From Maribacter orientalis (GTDB taxonomy: Bacteria; Bacteroidota; Bacteroidia; Flavobacteriales; Flavobacteriaceae), in assembly GCF_900109345.1 (NCBI RefSeq), contig NZ_FNZN01000008.1, positions 99,481-163,480 on the forward strand: 64,000 bases of DNA, in the 5' to 3' direction. The notes under the pieces were generated by a model. It was given only the letters and a program-made list of their open reading frames with translations, ran no database searches and was not told where the DNA came from. Shown one piece after another: positions 45,404-55,321 of the stretch. How positions within the stretch are numbered: the stretch's first letter is position 1; each line of letters begins with the position of its first letter. Both the position numbers and the translations under genes were made by a program.

Positions 45404-45682
45404 ATGATAAAAGAATTCACAGAAAGAGAGTTAGACCGTATTATTGAAATGGCCTGGGAGGATCGCACACCTTTTGAAGCAATTACTTTTCAATTCGGTA
45501 TTACCGAACAAGAAACTATTGAGGTGATGCGCCGTGAGATGAAACCTAGTAGTTTTCGAATGTGGCGCAAACGAGTTCAAGGCCGTACTACTAAACACGC
45601 CAAATTAAGAACTGATGATATTGATCGTTTTAGATGTTCTAGACAACGGAGTATCAGTGGAAATAAAATTTCAAAAAGATAA
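45404..45682 (+). CDS. TIGR03643 family small protein
   Basis: 92 residues, matching the TIGR03643 pattern: MAWEDRTPFEAITFQFGITEQETIEVMRREMKPSSFRMWRKRVQGR followed by TKHAKL, with a helical start (ELDRIIEMAWEDR) that resembles a helix-turn-helix. Function unknown. The last 30 residues are basic and polar and may be disordered. It is followed by the convergent S1/P1 nuclease gene 14 bp away. Confidence 0.85.
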   Translation: MIKEFTERELDRIIEMAWEDRTPFEAITFQFGITEQETIEVMRREMKPSSFRMWRKRVQGRTTKHAKLRTDDIDRFRCSRQRSISGNKISKR

Positions 45683-45696
45683 GCTGTATCTGTTAC

Positions 45697-46470
45697 CTAT
45701 TTAAACGTTTCATTCAAAACTGCAGCAAGACGTATGCCTCCTTTTTGTAATTGGTCTGCAACAGTATTCCACCAGTCATAACTATATCTATATCCTAATT
45801 TTTGGCCAGGTTCTACAGAACTATATACCTTTTCAGCCAATTGGTGCGACTCTTCTACCCAATCTAATAAACTTCCATCTTGTAAATACTTTACTTGTTG
45901 TTTAGACACTTCTGGATATTGAATAGCTAGCTCAGTAAAACTCATACCATTGTCATTAATCATATTTGAATCCCATACCCTATGTAAGTTAGTACCGTCA
46001 CCAAACCATTGTAATTGTATGTCATTACCTCCCTTATCCTCTGCCCTACCCATATGCATTGGTTGATGTAAGTCACCGATAAGGTGAACTAAAAATTTCA
46101 AGTAGAAAGCTTTATCCTCTCTAGTACTGGTTTCATCTTTAATGATTTCTATACAGGTATTTATACCTTGCACTAAATCTCCATACTCATTTGGCTCAAT
46201 TTCTGCATAGGTTTTATCGAAAGGAATATTTACATAATGCCAAGCACTAAATTTACTATAAGCACGGTCTGCCTTTATTTCATCACCAAAATTAGCCACA
46301 GCTGCCAAACTTTTACCATCTAGCAAATCTGCAATAGCACGCTTTGCTTTTTTACTCAGATGTTGCTCCGCAACTTCACCCACAACCCTATGGCCTGTTT
46401 TAGACCAAATCATATCATTTGCAAAAGTGAGGTTTGTTACTAGAAACAATAAAACCAATATATTCTTCAT
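45697..46470 (-). CDS. Secreted S1/P1-type nuclease
   Basis: 257 residues from ATG 46470 (the longer frame starts at TTG). Signal peptide MKNILVLLFLVTNLTFA, then WSKTGHRVVGEVAEQHLS, the mature N-terminal Trp and His that bind zinc. Further ligands appear in NFGDEIKADRAY, FLVHLIGDLHQPMHMGR and GGNDIQLQW, with HRVWDSNMI. S1/P1 nucleases degrade single-stranded DNA and RNA with three zinc ions, here as nutrient or phosphate scavenging (inference). Confidence 0.93.
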   Translation of the reverse strand: MKNILVLLFLVTNLTFANDMIWSKTGHRVVGEVAEQHLSKKAKRAIADLLDGKSLAAVANFGDEIKADRAYSKFSAWHYVNIPFDKTYAEIEPNEYGDLVQGINTCIEIIKDETSTREDKAFYLKFLVHLIGDLHQPMHMGRAEDKGGNDIQLQWFGDGTNLHRVWDSNMINDNGMSFTELAIQYPEVSKQQVKYLQDGSLLDWVEESHQLAEKVYSSVEPGQKLGYRYSYDWWNTVADQLQKGGIRLAAVLNETFK

Positions 46471-46559
46471 CGCTAAAAATTTGTCCAAAAATAGGATTTC
46501 ATAGTTTAAGGTATTGTTAAAACTTCGGTAAGGTTAAATTTATATTAGAACTTGCAAAC

Positions 46560-48821
46560 ATGAAGAAAAAGAGAAATAAACCATCAAAACGAAAACTTTC
46601 TATTCTAAAAGTCATAGGCTTAGGAATTCTGGGGCTATTTACTTTTTTTTTACTTTTCATAGCAAGTATCAATTTGGGACTTTGGGGAAAAATTCCATCT
46701 AAAAAGGAACTTTCCAATTTCCAATATCAAATGGCATCAGAAGTATTTACTGCTGATAGTGTTCTTATTGGCAAGTATTACCTATATGACCGACAGCCTG
46801 TTGCTTTCGAAGAATTTCCTGAGCATTTGAAACAGGCTTTGATATCTATTGAAGACGAACGTTTTTATGACCACTCTGGTATAGATTTTAAAAGTTTGAT
46901 TCGTGTGGGGTTAAAAACGATTCTCATGAATGATGATTCCGCTGGTGGAGGTAGTACATTGACTCAGCAGCTTGCTAAAAATCTTTACCCTAGAAAAGAA
47001 CGGAACCAAACAAATATAGTAGTCGATAAGATTAAAGAAATGATTATAGCTAAAAGACTTGAGAAAATTTTCAATAAAGATGAAATATTAACCAATTACC
47101 TCAACACAGTATCTTTTGGAGATAACACGTTCGGTATTGAAAGTGCAGCATTAAAATTCTATAACACACGTACTAAAGATATTTCAACAGCGCAGGCTGC
47201 TACACTTGTGGGTATGCTAAAGGCTACCTATGGTTATAACCCAAGATTGTTTCCCGAAAGAAGTATTAGCAGACGTAATTTAGTTTTACGTGCTATGTAT
47301 GGCAACAACTACATTTCAGAGGAACACGTATATCAGTTTACCCAAGAAGAACTTAAACTTGACTATCGAGAATTTGATTACAATGCAGGTATTGCTCCCT
47401 ATTTCAGAGAAGAGGTACGTAAAGAAATGTTACGATGGGTAGCCGACCTAAATAATAATGGTTCCGATTACAACCTTTATACTTCTGGCCTAAAAATCTA
47501 TACTTCCCTAAATTATAAAATGCAGAAATTGGCCGAAGGGGTAATGGTAGAACATATGACCAAATTGCAAAACGATTTCGAAAAGAGTTATGGCAAAAAT
47601 GCTCCATGGATTAAGGATAAAAAATTGATGCAAAAAATCGCAAAAAGAACTTCTTCTTATAAAAAACTACAAAAAACGAACTTAGGACATGAACAAATTA
47701 TAGATAGTCTTTATAAGGATAATAGAAAAAGAAACTTCATAGATTGGCAAGGTGATAATGAGGTAACGGCTAGTACCATGGATAGTATTCAACATTACAC
47801 CAAATTTTTAAATACAGGCTCATTGACCATTGACCCTAATAATGGAGATATTTTGGTTTGGATTGGAGGTATAAATTTTAAACAATACAAATACGACCAT
47901 ATTTCACAAAGTAAACGTCAAGTAGGTTCTACTTTTAAACCTATCGTATATACTGCGGCATTAGAACAAGGTGTAGTGCCTTGTTCATATTTTTCTGCAG
48001 AAGAGGTTGAATATGATAATTTAAAGGGATGGTCGCCTGGTAATTCAGGAGATAAAGATGAAGCCTACCTAAATTATTCGATGGAAGAAGGCCTTAGCAA
48101 TTCGGTTAATACAATTGCCGTTAAAGTTTTGGAGAAGGCTGGCATTAACAATGTATTGGATATGGCCAAAGATATGGGTATTGATGAAAAACTGCCCAAT
48201 GAGGCGTCTATTGCTTTAGGAACAGGGGAAATAAAAATTATAGACTTAGCACAGGCATATACTAGTTATGTAAACAATGGTAAACACATAAAACCAAATT
48301 TAATTAAGCGTATTACGAATAACAAAGATTCAATATTAGTAGAATTCAAATCAAATTTAAGTTCTGAAGCTGCATTTTCAAAAGAGACGGGACAAATTAT
48401 GATAGAAATGATGAAGTCAACGGTTAATTCGGGTACAGCTTCTAGATTACGAAGCACGTACGGGCTCAAAAATGACATGGCAGGTAAAACTGGAACTACC
48501 CAAAACAACAAAGATGCTTGGTTTGTTGCACTCACCCCTAGCCTTGTGCATTTAACTTGGGTTGGACTTGACCAACACGAAATCGGCTTTAGCAACACCA
48601 GTATTGGTCAAGGAGCAAATGCAGCTTTGCCTATGTTCGGACTTTGGATGAAACAACTAAATCAGAATAAAGACTTTGACAATTACACGAAAAGGAGTTT
48701 TCCAAAACCTTCAGCTTCCGTCATAGACGCTTTGAATTGCGATCCGGTAAAACGCGATGGATTCTTTAAGCGATTGTTTAAGAATCCAAATAAAAAGAAG
48801 ACTAAAAAGTTTAATGGATAA
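46560..48821 (+). CDS. Penicillin-binding protein 1A (transglycosylase/transpeptidase)
   Basis: 753 residues, type II anchored by one helix (about 17-40) in the inner membrane. GT51 glycosyltransferase: catalytic Glu98 in SIEDERFYDHSGID and GGSTLTQQLAKNL. Transpeptidase: SxxK as STFK (VGSTFKPIVYTA), SxN as SNSVN, KTG as GKTGTTQNNKDAWF. A short linker follows. It polymerises and cross-links peptidoglycan. A 76-residue insertion near residues 330-400 rich in Lys separates the domains. It stands alone. Confidence 0.95.
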   Translation: MKKKRNKPSKRKLSILKVIGLGILGLFTFFLLFIASINLGLWGKIPSKKELSNFQYQMASEVFTADSVLIGKYYLYDRQPVAFEEFPEHLKQALISIEDERFYDHSGIDFKSLIRVGLKTILMNDDSAGGGSTLTQQLAKNLYPRKERNQTNIVVDKIKEMIIAKRLEKIFNKDEILTNYLNTVSFGDNTFGIESAALKFYNTRTKDISTAQAATLVGMLKATYGYNPRLFPERSISRRNLVLRAMYGNNYISEEHVYQFTQEELKLDYREFDYNAGIAPYFREEVRKEMLRWVADLNNNGSDYNLYTSGLKIYTSLNYKMQKLAEGVMVEHMTKLQNDFEKSYGKNAPWIKDKKLMQKIAKRTSSYKKLQKTNLGHEQIIDSLYKDNRKRNFIDWQGDNEVTASTMDSIQHYTKFLNTGSLTIDPNNGDILVWIGGINFKQYKYDHISQSKRQVGSTFKPIVYTAALEQGVVPCSYFSAEEVEYDNLKGWSPGNSGDKDEAYLNYSMEEGLSNSVNTIAVKVLEKAGINNVLDMAKDMGIDEKLPNEASIALGTGEIKIIDLAQAYTSYVNNGKHIKPNLIKRITNNKDSILVEFKSNLSSEAAFSKETGQIMIEMMKSTVNSGTASRLRSTYGLKNDMAGKTGTTQNNKDAWFVALTPSLVHLTWVGLDQHEIGFSNTSIGQGANAALPMFGLWMKQLNQNKDFDNYTKRSFPKPSASVIDALNCDPVKRDGFFKRLFKNPNKKKTKKFNG

Positions 48822-48877
48822 TATTAAAATTTCAAATTATAAAAATAAACACACCTTCTTTAAAATTATTTTAATAT

Positions 48878-48906
48878 ATTTATGATATCATTTTAATATC
48901 ATAAAT
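48878..48906 (+). promoter_or_regulatory. Perfect 11-bp inverted repeat at the SPFH start
   Basis: ATTTATGATAT and ATATCATAAAT are exact reverse complements separated by 7 bases, and end one base before the SPFH ATG. It overlaps a TATATTTA box at about 48875-48882, so it could be an operator overlapping the promoter, or an RNA hairpin that hides the start region. The operon encodes a ribbon-helix-helix protein, a class that commonly binds such repeats. Confidence 0.5.
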
Positions 48907-48907
48907 T

Positions 48908-49759
48908 ATGAAAACAGAAAAAACTCACAGTGCACAGAATGGCTACGTAATGCTTTTTGTTGCTTTAGTTTTATTAATTGGAGGAATTGCACTTCTAAGA
49001 ATTTATGTTGGTGCCTTTATGATAATTGCAGCATTAATTATGTGTGCAGGTTTTGTTCTAGTTAACCCAAATAGCTCACGAGTTTTACTTTTATTTGGAA
49101 AATATGTAGGTACAATTAAAGAAAATGGACTGTTCTGGGTAAATCCCTTATACACTAAAAAGAGAATTTCATTAAGAGCAAGTAATTTCGATAGTGAACG
49201 ATTAAAGGTTAATGACAAATTAGGCAACCCTATAATGATCAGTACTATTTTAGTCTGGCGAGTGACCGATACCTATAAAGCTGCTTTTGATGTTGATGAT
49301 TATCAAAATTTTGTGCGAGTACAAACAGATGCTGCAGTTCGCAAACTTGCGAGTATGTATCCTTATGATAATTTTGCAGATGAAGGCCTAGACGAGGATA
49401 TTACTTTAAGGTCAAGTGTTAACGAAGTAAGTGAAGCGCTAGAACAAGAAGTTCAAGAACGTCTATCTATGGCTGGCATAGAAGTACTAGAAGCTCGTAT
49501 TGGCTATTTAGCTTATGCGCAAGAAATAGCAAATGCTATGTTGAAAAGACAACAAGCTACTGCCATTGTGGCCGCTAGACATAAAATAGTTGAAGGGGCC
49601 GTTAGCATGGTAGAAATGGCTTTAGAAGAATTGAGTAAAAAAGATTTGGTAGCTTTAGACGATGAACGAAAATCTGCTATGGTTAGCAATCTTATGGTTG
49701 TGCTTTGTTCTGATAAGGATGTGTCGCCAATTGTAAATACAGGAAGCTTGAATCACTAA
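48908..49759 (+). CDS. SPFH (band 7) domain protein
   Basis: 283 residues. Two adjacent N-terminal hydrophobic segments (about 13-52), then the SPFH domain (60-220): VNPNSSRVLLLFGKYVGTIKENGLFWVNPLYTKKRISLRASNFDSERLKVNDKLGNPIMISTILVWRV, with a later coiled-coil-like stretch rich in Ala and Glu (QQATAIVAARHKIVEGAVSMVEMAL). SPFH proteins assemble as membrane scaffolds and rafts. The small RHH gene follows 47 bp later and is probably co-transcribed. Confidence 0.9.
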   Translation: MKTEKTHSAQNGYVMLFVALVLLIGGIALLRIYVGAFMIIAALIMCAGFVLVNPNSSRVLLLFGKYVGTIKENGLFWVNPLYTKKRISLRASNFDSERLKVNDKLGNPIMISTILVWRVTDTYKAAFDVDDYQNFVRVQTDAAVRKLASMYPYDNFADEGLDEDITLRSSVNEVSEALEQEVQERLSMAGIEVLEARIGYLAYAQEIANAMLKRQQATAIVAARHKIVEGAVSMVEMALEELSKKDLVALDDERKSAMVSNLMVVLCSDKDVSPIVNTGSLNH

Positions 49760-49806
49760 GATGATAACTGTTATTAAGTCTGGTAACCTAAACGCTTAAT
49801 TTTTAA

Positions 49807-49974
49807 ATGAGTAAGAAAAAACCTTTTGCATTACGGGTAAATGAAGAAATGCTGCAGGCTATTGAAAAATGGGCTGCAGATGAGTTTCGGAGCACCAATG
49901 GGCAAATTGAGTGGATGCTAATGAAGAGCTTAAAAGAGGCTAAAAGGGAACCTAAAGAAAATAAAGCAGAATAA
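49807..49974 (+). CDS. Small Arc-like ribbon-helix-helix DNA-binding protein
   Basis: 55 residues: MSKKKPFALRVNEEMLQAIEKWAADEFRSTNGQIEWMLMKSLKEAKR, the beta strand-helix-helix pattern of Arc/MetJ proteins (FALRVNEEM strand, then two helices, NGQIEWML). It would bind DNA as a dimer. It follows the SPFH gene by 47 bp; an SPFH-RHH pairing is recurrent in my recollection but its meaning is not established. The perfect inverted repeat before SPFH is a candidate target. Confidence 0.85.
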   Translation: MSKKKPFALRVNEEMLQAIEKWAADEFRSTNGQIEWMLMKSLKEAKREPKENKAE

Positions 49975-50036
49975 GTTTAGCATTTATTTAACTAAACAAA
50001 AACTTAAATTTGGCCAACCAACAAATTACCGCCAAA

Positions 50037-52235
50037 ATGGCCAAATACATTAGCACACTAGTGCTTTTTCTTTTTTGCTTTCTTAGTAGCGCCCAAACAA
50101 CCAACAAATCATTTGTTGTAAAGCAAATTAACGCTACCATAGAACCAGATGGTATTCTTGATGAAACTTATTGGGAAACTGCCGATTCAGCCAATGAATT
50201 CTGGGAATATTTTCCATTAGACTCTATACAGGCTAGAAAGCAGACCGAAATAAAAATGTTATATGATGATGATAACCTTTACATCGGTATAACCGTTTAC
50301 ACTGCAGGTAAAGATTATGCAATACAGTCCTTAAAAAGAGATTTTAGAGCAGGTAATAGCGATAATATAACTTTACTATTCGACACCTTCAATGATGGTA
50401 ATAATGCATTTCTATTTGGAATTAATCCTTACGGCGTAAGACGTGAAGGTTTAGTTTCTGGCGGTGGATTAAATTTAAATGGCTTTACCATTTCATGGGA
50501 TGTTAAATGGAGGGGAGATGCTAAAATTTATGATGGTTACTACACAGCCGAAATGGTGATTCCATTAACCGCCTTCAAATTTAAGGAAGGTGAAACCAAA
50601 TGGAGATTCAACAGCTATCGATTTGACACCCAATCTAACGAGAATAGTACTTGGATGAATATTCCACAAAATCAAAATATTTATGGCTTAACCTTTATGG
50701 GCGATATGGTTTTTGAAAAACCTTTAGGTAAATATCGAACTCCACTAGCCTTCATTCCTTATATTAACATGATTACTCAGAAGGACTTTGAATTGAACGA
50801 ACCTACTACCAATATTAAGTTTGGTGGAGATGTCAAAATTCCTATTGGTAATAGTATGAATTTAGATATAACCGTAAATCCAGATTTTTCTCAAGTAGAA
50901 GTAGATGACCAAGTAACTAACTTAACTCGTTTTGAAGTATCACTGCCAGAAAAAAGACAATTTTTTGTCGATAACAGTGACCTGTTCGGAAGTTTTGGAG
51001 GTGGGAGAGATGCAAATCCGTTCTTTTCTCGCAGAATCGGTATCGCAAAGGATACTGCAGATAATTCAATAGAAAACAAAATTATTGGAGGTGTTCGTTT
51101 AAGTGGAAAGGTGAACAAATCACTTAGATTAGGATTCTTGAACCTACAAACGGCTGAAGATCTTGACTTAAACATTGCTTCAAATAACAATACTATGCTT
51201 GCTTTACAGCAAACTGTATTTGGCCGTTCAAATATTGGTATGTTCTTTATTAATAGAGAAACTTTTAAGGATTATGAATTTCAAGTCCCGGAAGACCGCT
51301 ACAATAGGGTTGCAGGTTTAGATTACAACCTTATTTCAGACAATAATGTCTGGAACGGTAAATTCTATCTTCATAAATCTTTTGCTCACAATTCAGGTAA
51401 CCAAGACTATTCATCTGGTGCCTTTCTTCAATATAATTCTAGAAATTGGAACTTTTTTGAAGACATAGCTTATGTAGGGGAAGATTTTAGATCTGATCTT
51501 GGCTTTATTCGTAGAACTGATATTATTAAAACGGCTACAATGTTCGAGCGTATTTTTTGGCCAGAGGATAGTGCCTTGCAAACCCATAGTTTTAAATTTT
51601 TCCCAATCATAACATGGAGTCCTGATAATGACTTCCAAAACACTGACCGTGAATTAATGAGTTCTTGGGAATCTAAATTCACAGATCTATCAGAAATTAA
51701 TGTGAAATATAATAATTCTTACACTTATCTTTTTGATGAGTTTGACCCGACCAATATTGATGGAGCAATACCCTTACCAGGTGAATTAGGATATTATTAC
51801 AATAGCATTTCCTTAGAATATAAATCTGATAGTAGAAAAAGGTTTGCATATGCTATTCAACCAGAAATGGGGAGTTTCTTTAATGGTGACCGCTTTTCTA
51901 TAGAAGGACAAATGTTTCTAAGGTTCCAACCCAAGGTGTTTTTATCTTTGGCTATAAACTACGATAAAATCACCTTACCTGCACCTTACTCTAGCGCAGA
52001 CATTTGGCTGATTAGCCCTAAAATAGATGTTACATTTAGTAAGTCGGTGTTTTGGTCAACATTGGTTCAATACAGTAACCAACGCGATAATCTTGGCGTA
52101 AATTCTAGATTACAATGGCGTTTTGCACCTTTATCTGATTTGTTCATTGTGTATAATGACAACTATTTTGTGAATTCATTTGAACCAAAGTATCGATCGA
52201 TAAATCTAAAATTCACGTATTGGTTGAATATATAA
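50037..52235 (+). CDS. DUF5916 / CBM9-like secreted protein, copy 1
   Basis: 732 residues from ATG 50037, which starts a signal peptide (MAKYISTLVLFLFCFLSSAQ); the longer frame uses TTG. The N-terminal 200 residues resemble a carbohydrate-binding CBM9-like or DUF5916 beta-sandwich (PDGILDETYWETADSANEFWEYFPLDS, YDDDNLYIGITVYTA), and the rest is a DUF5916 barrel-like domain with LEARQFFVDNSDLF-type loops ending in KYRSINLKFTYWLNI. Probably outer membrane or surface. Copy 2 follows 48 bp downstream, so the pair is a tandem duplication. Confidence 0.88.
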   Translation: MAKYISTLVLFLFCFLSSAQTTNKSFVVKQINATIEPDGILDETYWETADSANEFWEYFPLDSIQARKQTEIKMLYDDDNLYIGITVYTAGKDYAIQSLKRDFRAGNSDNITLLFDTFNDGNNAFLFGINPYGVRREGLVSGGGLNLNGFTISWDVKWRGDAKIYDGYYTAEMVIPLTAFKFKEGETKWRFNSYRFDTQSNENSTWMNIPQNQNIYGLTFMGDMVFEKPLGKYRTPLAFIPYINMITQKDFELNEPTTNIKFGGDVKIPIGNSMNLDITVNPDFSQVEVDDQVTNLTRFEVSLPEKRQFFVDNSDLFGSFGGGRDANPFFSRRIGIAKDTADNSIENKIIGGVRLSGKVNKSLRLGFLNLQTAEDLDLNIASNNNTMLALQQTVFGRSNIGMFFINRETFKDYEFQVPEDRYNRVAGLDYNLISDNNVWNGKFYLHKSFAHNSGNQDYSSGAFLQYNSRNWNFFEDIAYVGEDFRSDLGFIRRTDIIKTATMFERIFWPEDSALQTHSFKFFPIITWSPDNDFQNTDRELMSSWESKFTDLSEINVKYNNSYTYLFDEFDPTNIDGAIPLPGELGYYYNSISLEYKSDSRKRFAYAIQPEMGSFFNGDRFSIEGQMFLRFQPKVFLSLAINYDKITLPAPYSSADIWLISPKIDVTFSKSVFWSTLVQYSNQRDNLGVNSRLQWRFAPLSDLFIVYNDNYFVNSFEPKYRSINLKFTYWLNI

Positions 52236-52283
52236 TTATAAAACTACCCAAGAGATTATGATAATTTTAAAGAGAACTACATT

Positions 52284-54482
52284 ATGAAAAAAGTGTCCCT
52301 TAGTTTTATATTCTCATTTTTCTCATTAATTATTTTTTGTCAAGAGGAGGTTAAATCCTTTACCGTTAAATTTATTGAAGAAAGTATTATTGCAGATGGC
52401 GCTTTGGACGAACCTATTTGGGAATTTGCAGAAAGTGCAAATGAATTGTGGGAATATTTCCCTTTAGATTCTATACAGGCAAGAGAGCAATCAGAAATTA
52501 AGATGCTTTATGACGACAAAAACCTTTATATCGCTATTAAGGCAAGTTCTGTTGGCAAGAACTATTCACTACAATCTTTAAAACGAGATTTTAGAGGAAG
52601 CGGAAGTGACAGTTTTTCATTGGTATTTGACACTTTCAATGATGGCACAAATGCATTTTTATTTGGTATAAATCCTTACGGAGTTCGCAGAGAGGCCTTA
52701 ATTTCAAACGGAGGGGGAGATCGGCGTGATTTTAATCTTTCTTGGGATGTAAAATGGAAAGGTGATGCCAAAATGTATGATGGTTATTTTACCGCAGAAA
52801 TGATTATCCCTTTTACCTCTCTGAAGTTTGAGGAAGGCTCCAAAAAATGGCGGTTTAATAGTTACAGGGTAGATACCCAATCTAATGAACGCAGTACTTG
52901 GACAAGGATTCCACAAAACCAATTAATTTATAATTTGGCTTTTATGGGAGATATGATTTTTGAAAAGCCTTTGGGTAAATCAAGAACTCCATTGGCTATA
53001 ATACCCTATATCAATACACTTTCACAAAAAGATTTTACCAATAATGAAAGTTTAAACGATTTTAATTTTGGAGGAGATGTAAAGGTATCGGTAGGCAACA
53101 GCCTTAACCTAGACATTACGGTAAATCCAGATTTTTCACAAGTAGAGGCAGACGATCAAGTAACGAACCTAACCCGATTTGAAGTCTCTTTACCCGAAAA
53201 AAGGCAATTTTTTATTGATAATAATGACCTTTTTGCAGGCTTTGGTGATCAACGAGATGCTAACCCCTTCTTCTCTAGGCGTATTGGAATCGCCGAAGAC
53301 ACCGCAGGCAACACCATTGAAAATAAAATTATCGGGGGTTTAAGACTAAGCGGTAAACTCACAAAAGATTTACGTGTAGGCCTATTGAATATTCAAACTG
53401 CTGAAGACCGCGTAAATGAAATTGCATCTAACAATAATACAATGATTGCGTTGCAGCAAAGGGTATTTTCTAGATCCAATATTGGTATGTTTTTCATTAA
53501 CAAGCAATCATTTAAAGAATATGATTTTGTTACTCGTGAAGATGAATTTAATAGAGTTTTAGGCCTTGACTATAATTTAGCCTCAAAACAAAACCGATGG
53601 AACGGTAAGTTCTTTGCCCATAAATCATTTAGCCCCGATGATAATGTAGGTAATATAGCAAGCGGAATGAATATGCGCTATAACGCTAGAAACTATAACT
53701 TTTACAGTAAAACCGTTTATGTGAATGAAGATTTTTCATCTGATTTAGGTTTTGTACGAAGAACCGATATATTTAAAGGAATTTTAAGTGCACAACGTGT
53801 CTTTTGGCCTAAAAGTGGTCCTATTCAAAATCATGCTTTTGAAATATTTCCCATATTTATTTGGAGCCCAAAAAATAATTTCCAGAATACAGATTATGAA
53901 TTTAGAAGTGCATGGTCCGTTAATTTTAACAACCAATCTCAGGCTGAATTAGGTATGTCCAATAACTACACCTACTTATTCGATTCATTTGATCCTACGG
54001 ATACTGATGGAGCCACACCTATACCAGGAAATGAAGGTTACCATTACAATAATGTTAGAGCAAATTATCAATCTGATATGCGTAAAATTTTCTCCTACAG
54101 TGCAGAAACAACTTTAGGTCGTTTTTTTAACGGAGATAGAGTTTCATTAGAAACCAAAATGACTTTACGAATTCAACCTAAGGCTTTCATATCCATATTA
54201 TTGAATTATGACCAAATAACTTTACCTGATCCATATCCTAGCGCAGACATATGGCTTATAAGTCCGAAAATAGACCTTACTTTTAGTAAATCTATATTTT
54301 GGTCGACTTTAATTCAATATAGCAACCAACGCGATAACCTTGGTTTCAACTCTAGACTTCAATGGCGTTTTGCTCCTTTATCTGATTTGTTCATTGTGTA
54401 TAATGACAATTATTTCGTGAATTCTTTTGAACCAAAATATAGGTCCATAAATCTTAAATTCACGTATTGGTTAAATATTTAA
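52284..54482 (+). CDS. DUF5916 / CBM9-like secreted protein, copy 2
   Basis: 732 residues, a close paralog of the preceding gene over its whole length with the same order of motifs (ADGALDEPIWEFAESANELWEYFPLDSIQARE, SLVFDTFNDGTNAFLFGINPYGVRRE, DVTLEAR-like loops) and an identical C-terminus of about 40 residues. The signal peptide is weak: VSLSFIFSFFSLIIFCQ. Starts 48 bp after copy 1 and one base before the HAD gene, so an operon with both. Similarity is highest at the 3' ends. Confidence 0.9.
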   Translation: MKKVSLSFIFSFFSLIIFCQEEVKSFTVKFIEESIIADGALDEPIWEFAESANELWEYFPLDSIQAREQSEIKMLYDDKNLYIAIKASSVGKNYSLQSLKRDFRGSGSDSFSLVFDTFNDGTNAFLFGINPYGVRREALISNGGGDRRDFNLSWDVKWKGDAKMYDGYFTAEMIIPFTSLKFEEGSKKWRFNSYRVDTQSNERSTWTRIPQNQLIYNLAFMGDMIFEKPLGKSRTPLAIIPYINTLSQKDFTNNESLNDFNFGGDVKVSVGNSLNLDITVNPDFSQVEADDQVTNLTRFEVSLPEKRQFFIDNNDLFAGFGDQRDANPFFSRRIGIAEDTAGNTIENKIIGGLRLSGKLTKDLRVGLLNIQTAEDRVNEIASNNNTMIALQQRVFSRSNIGMFFINKQSFKEYDFVTREDEFNRVLGLDYNLASKQNRWNGKFFAHKSFSPDDNVGNIASGMNMRYNARNYNFYSKTVYVNEDFSSDLGFVRRTDIFKGILSAQRVFWPKSGPIQNHAFEIFPIFIWSPKNNFQNTDYEFRSAWSVNFNNQSQAELGMSNNYTYLFDSFDPTDTDGATPIPGNEGYHYNNVRANYQSDMRKIFSYSAETTLGRFFNGDRVSLETKMTLRIQPKAFISILLNYDQITLPDPYPSADIWLISPKIDLTFSKSIFWSTLIQYSNQRDNLGFNSRLQWRFAPLSDLFIVYNDNYFVNSFEPKYRSINLKFTYWLNI

Positions 54483-54483
54483 A

Positions 54484-55287
54484 ATGAGATATAAAATTCT
54501 GTGTTCTGATTTAGATGGAACATTACTTTCCACTAAGAGCGATGTTTCAACATATGCCATCGAACAGATCAACAAGATTAAGAATGATACGCGTATTATT
54601 TTAGTTTCGGCCAGAATGCCAAATGCAATGAGATATATTCAAGAAAGTTTAGGCATCACCAATCAAACTATCATATGCTATAATGGTGCTCTTGTCTTAT
54701 CTGGACAACAAGAATTAAATTCTGTAGTTATTCCTATTAATTTATTAAAGGAAATCTATAGTATCTGTATTGATTTAGATGCTGATTTAGGTCTTTATTA
54801 CTCTAATGAATGGTATGTACCCAAAACTTCTATAAGGGTGGAAAAAGAAACGAAATACACCAAAACGACACCTACATTTGAATCAACTTCTACAACTTTG
54901 TCGAATTGGGAACAAAGAAAAATTGGTGCACATAAAATCATGTTAATGTGTACTAAAGAGAGTGCAGATAAATTAATGCCCCGGCTAAAAGAAAAATTTA
55001 GCGATGAGCTAAATCTTTATCGTTCTAACGATACTCTAATCGAGATTGCTCCAAAATCCGTTTCAAAACTTTCGGCCATAAAATTAGTAATGGATAGCAA
55101 TGAGTCATTAGAAGATATAATTGCTTTTGGTGATAACTATAATGATATAGAAATGCTTGAAAATGTTGGTTTCGGTGTGGCTGTTGAAAATGCTCGTGAA
55201 GAAGTTAAAGCGATTTCTAAGTATGTCACTTTAAAAAACACCGAAGACGGCGTTGCCCATTTTATTGAAGAACACTTGGTTAATTAA
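54484..55287 (+). CDS. Cof-type HAD-IIB phosphatase
   Basis: 267 residues. HAD motif I CSDLDGTLLSTKS, motif II ILVSARMP, motif III Lys in KSVSKLSAIKLVM, motif IV AFGDNYNDIEMLENVG, and the C2B cap (about residues 85-185). Cof-type members dephosphorylate sugar phosphates or cofactor phosphates. It starts 1 bp after the DUF5916 copy 2 stop, so it is translated from the same message. Confidence 0.93.
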   Translation: MRYKILCSDLDGTLLSTKSDVSTYAIEQINKIKNDTRIILVSARMPNAMRYIQESLGITNQTIICYNGALVLSGQQELNSVVIPINLLKEIYSICIDLDADLGLYYSNEWYVPKTSIRVEKETKYTKTTPTFESTSTTLSNWEQRKIGAHKIMLMCTKESADKLMPRLKEKFSDELNLYRSNDTLIEIAPKSVSKLSAIKLVMDSNESLEDIIAFGDNYNDIEMLENVGFGVAVENAREEVKAISKYVTLKNTEDGVAHFIEEHLVN

Positions 55288-55321
55288 CTATATTTGAAAA
55301 TAGCAACTCACCAAAATATTT

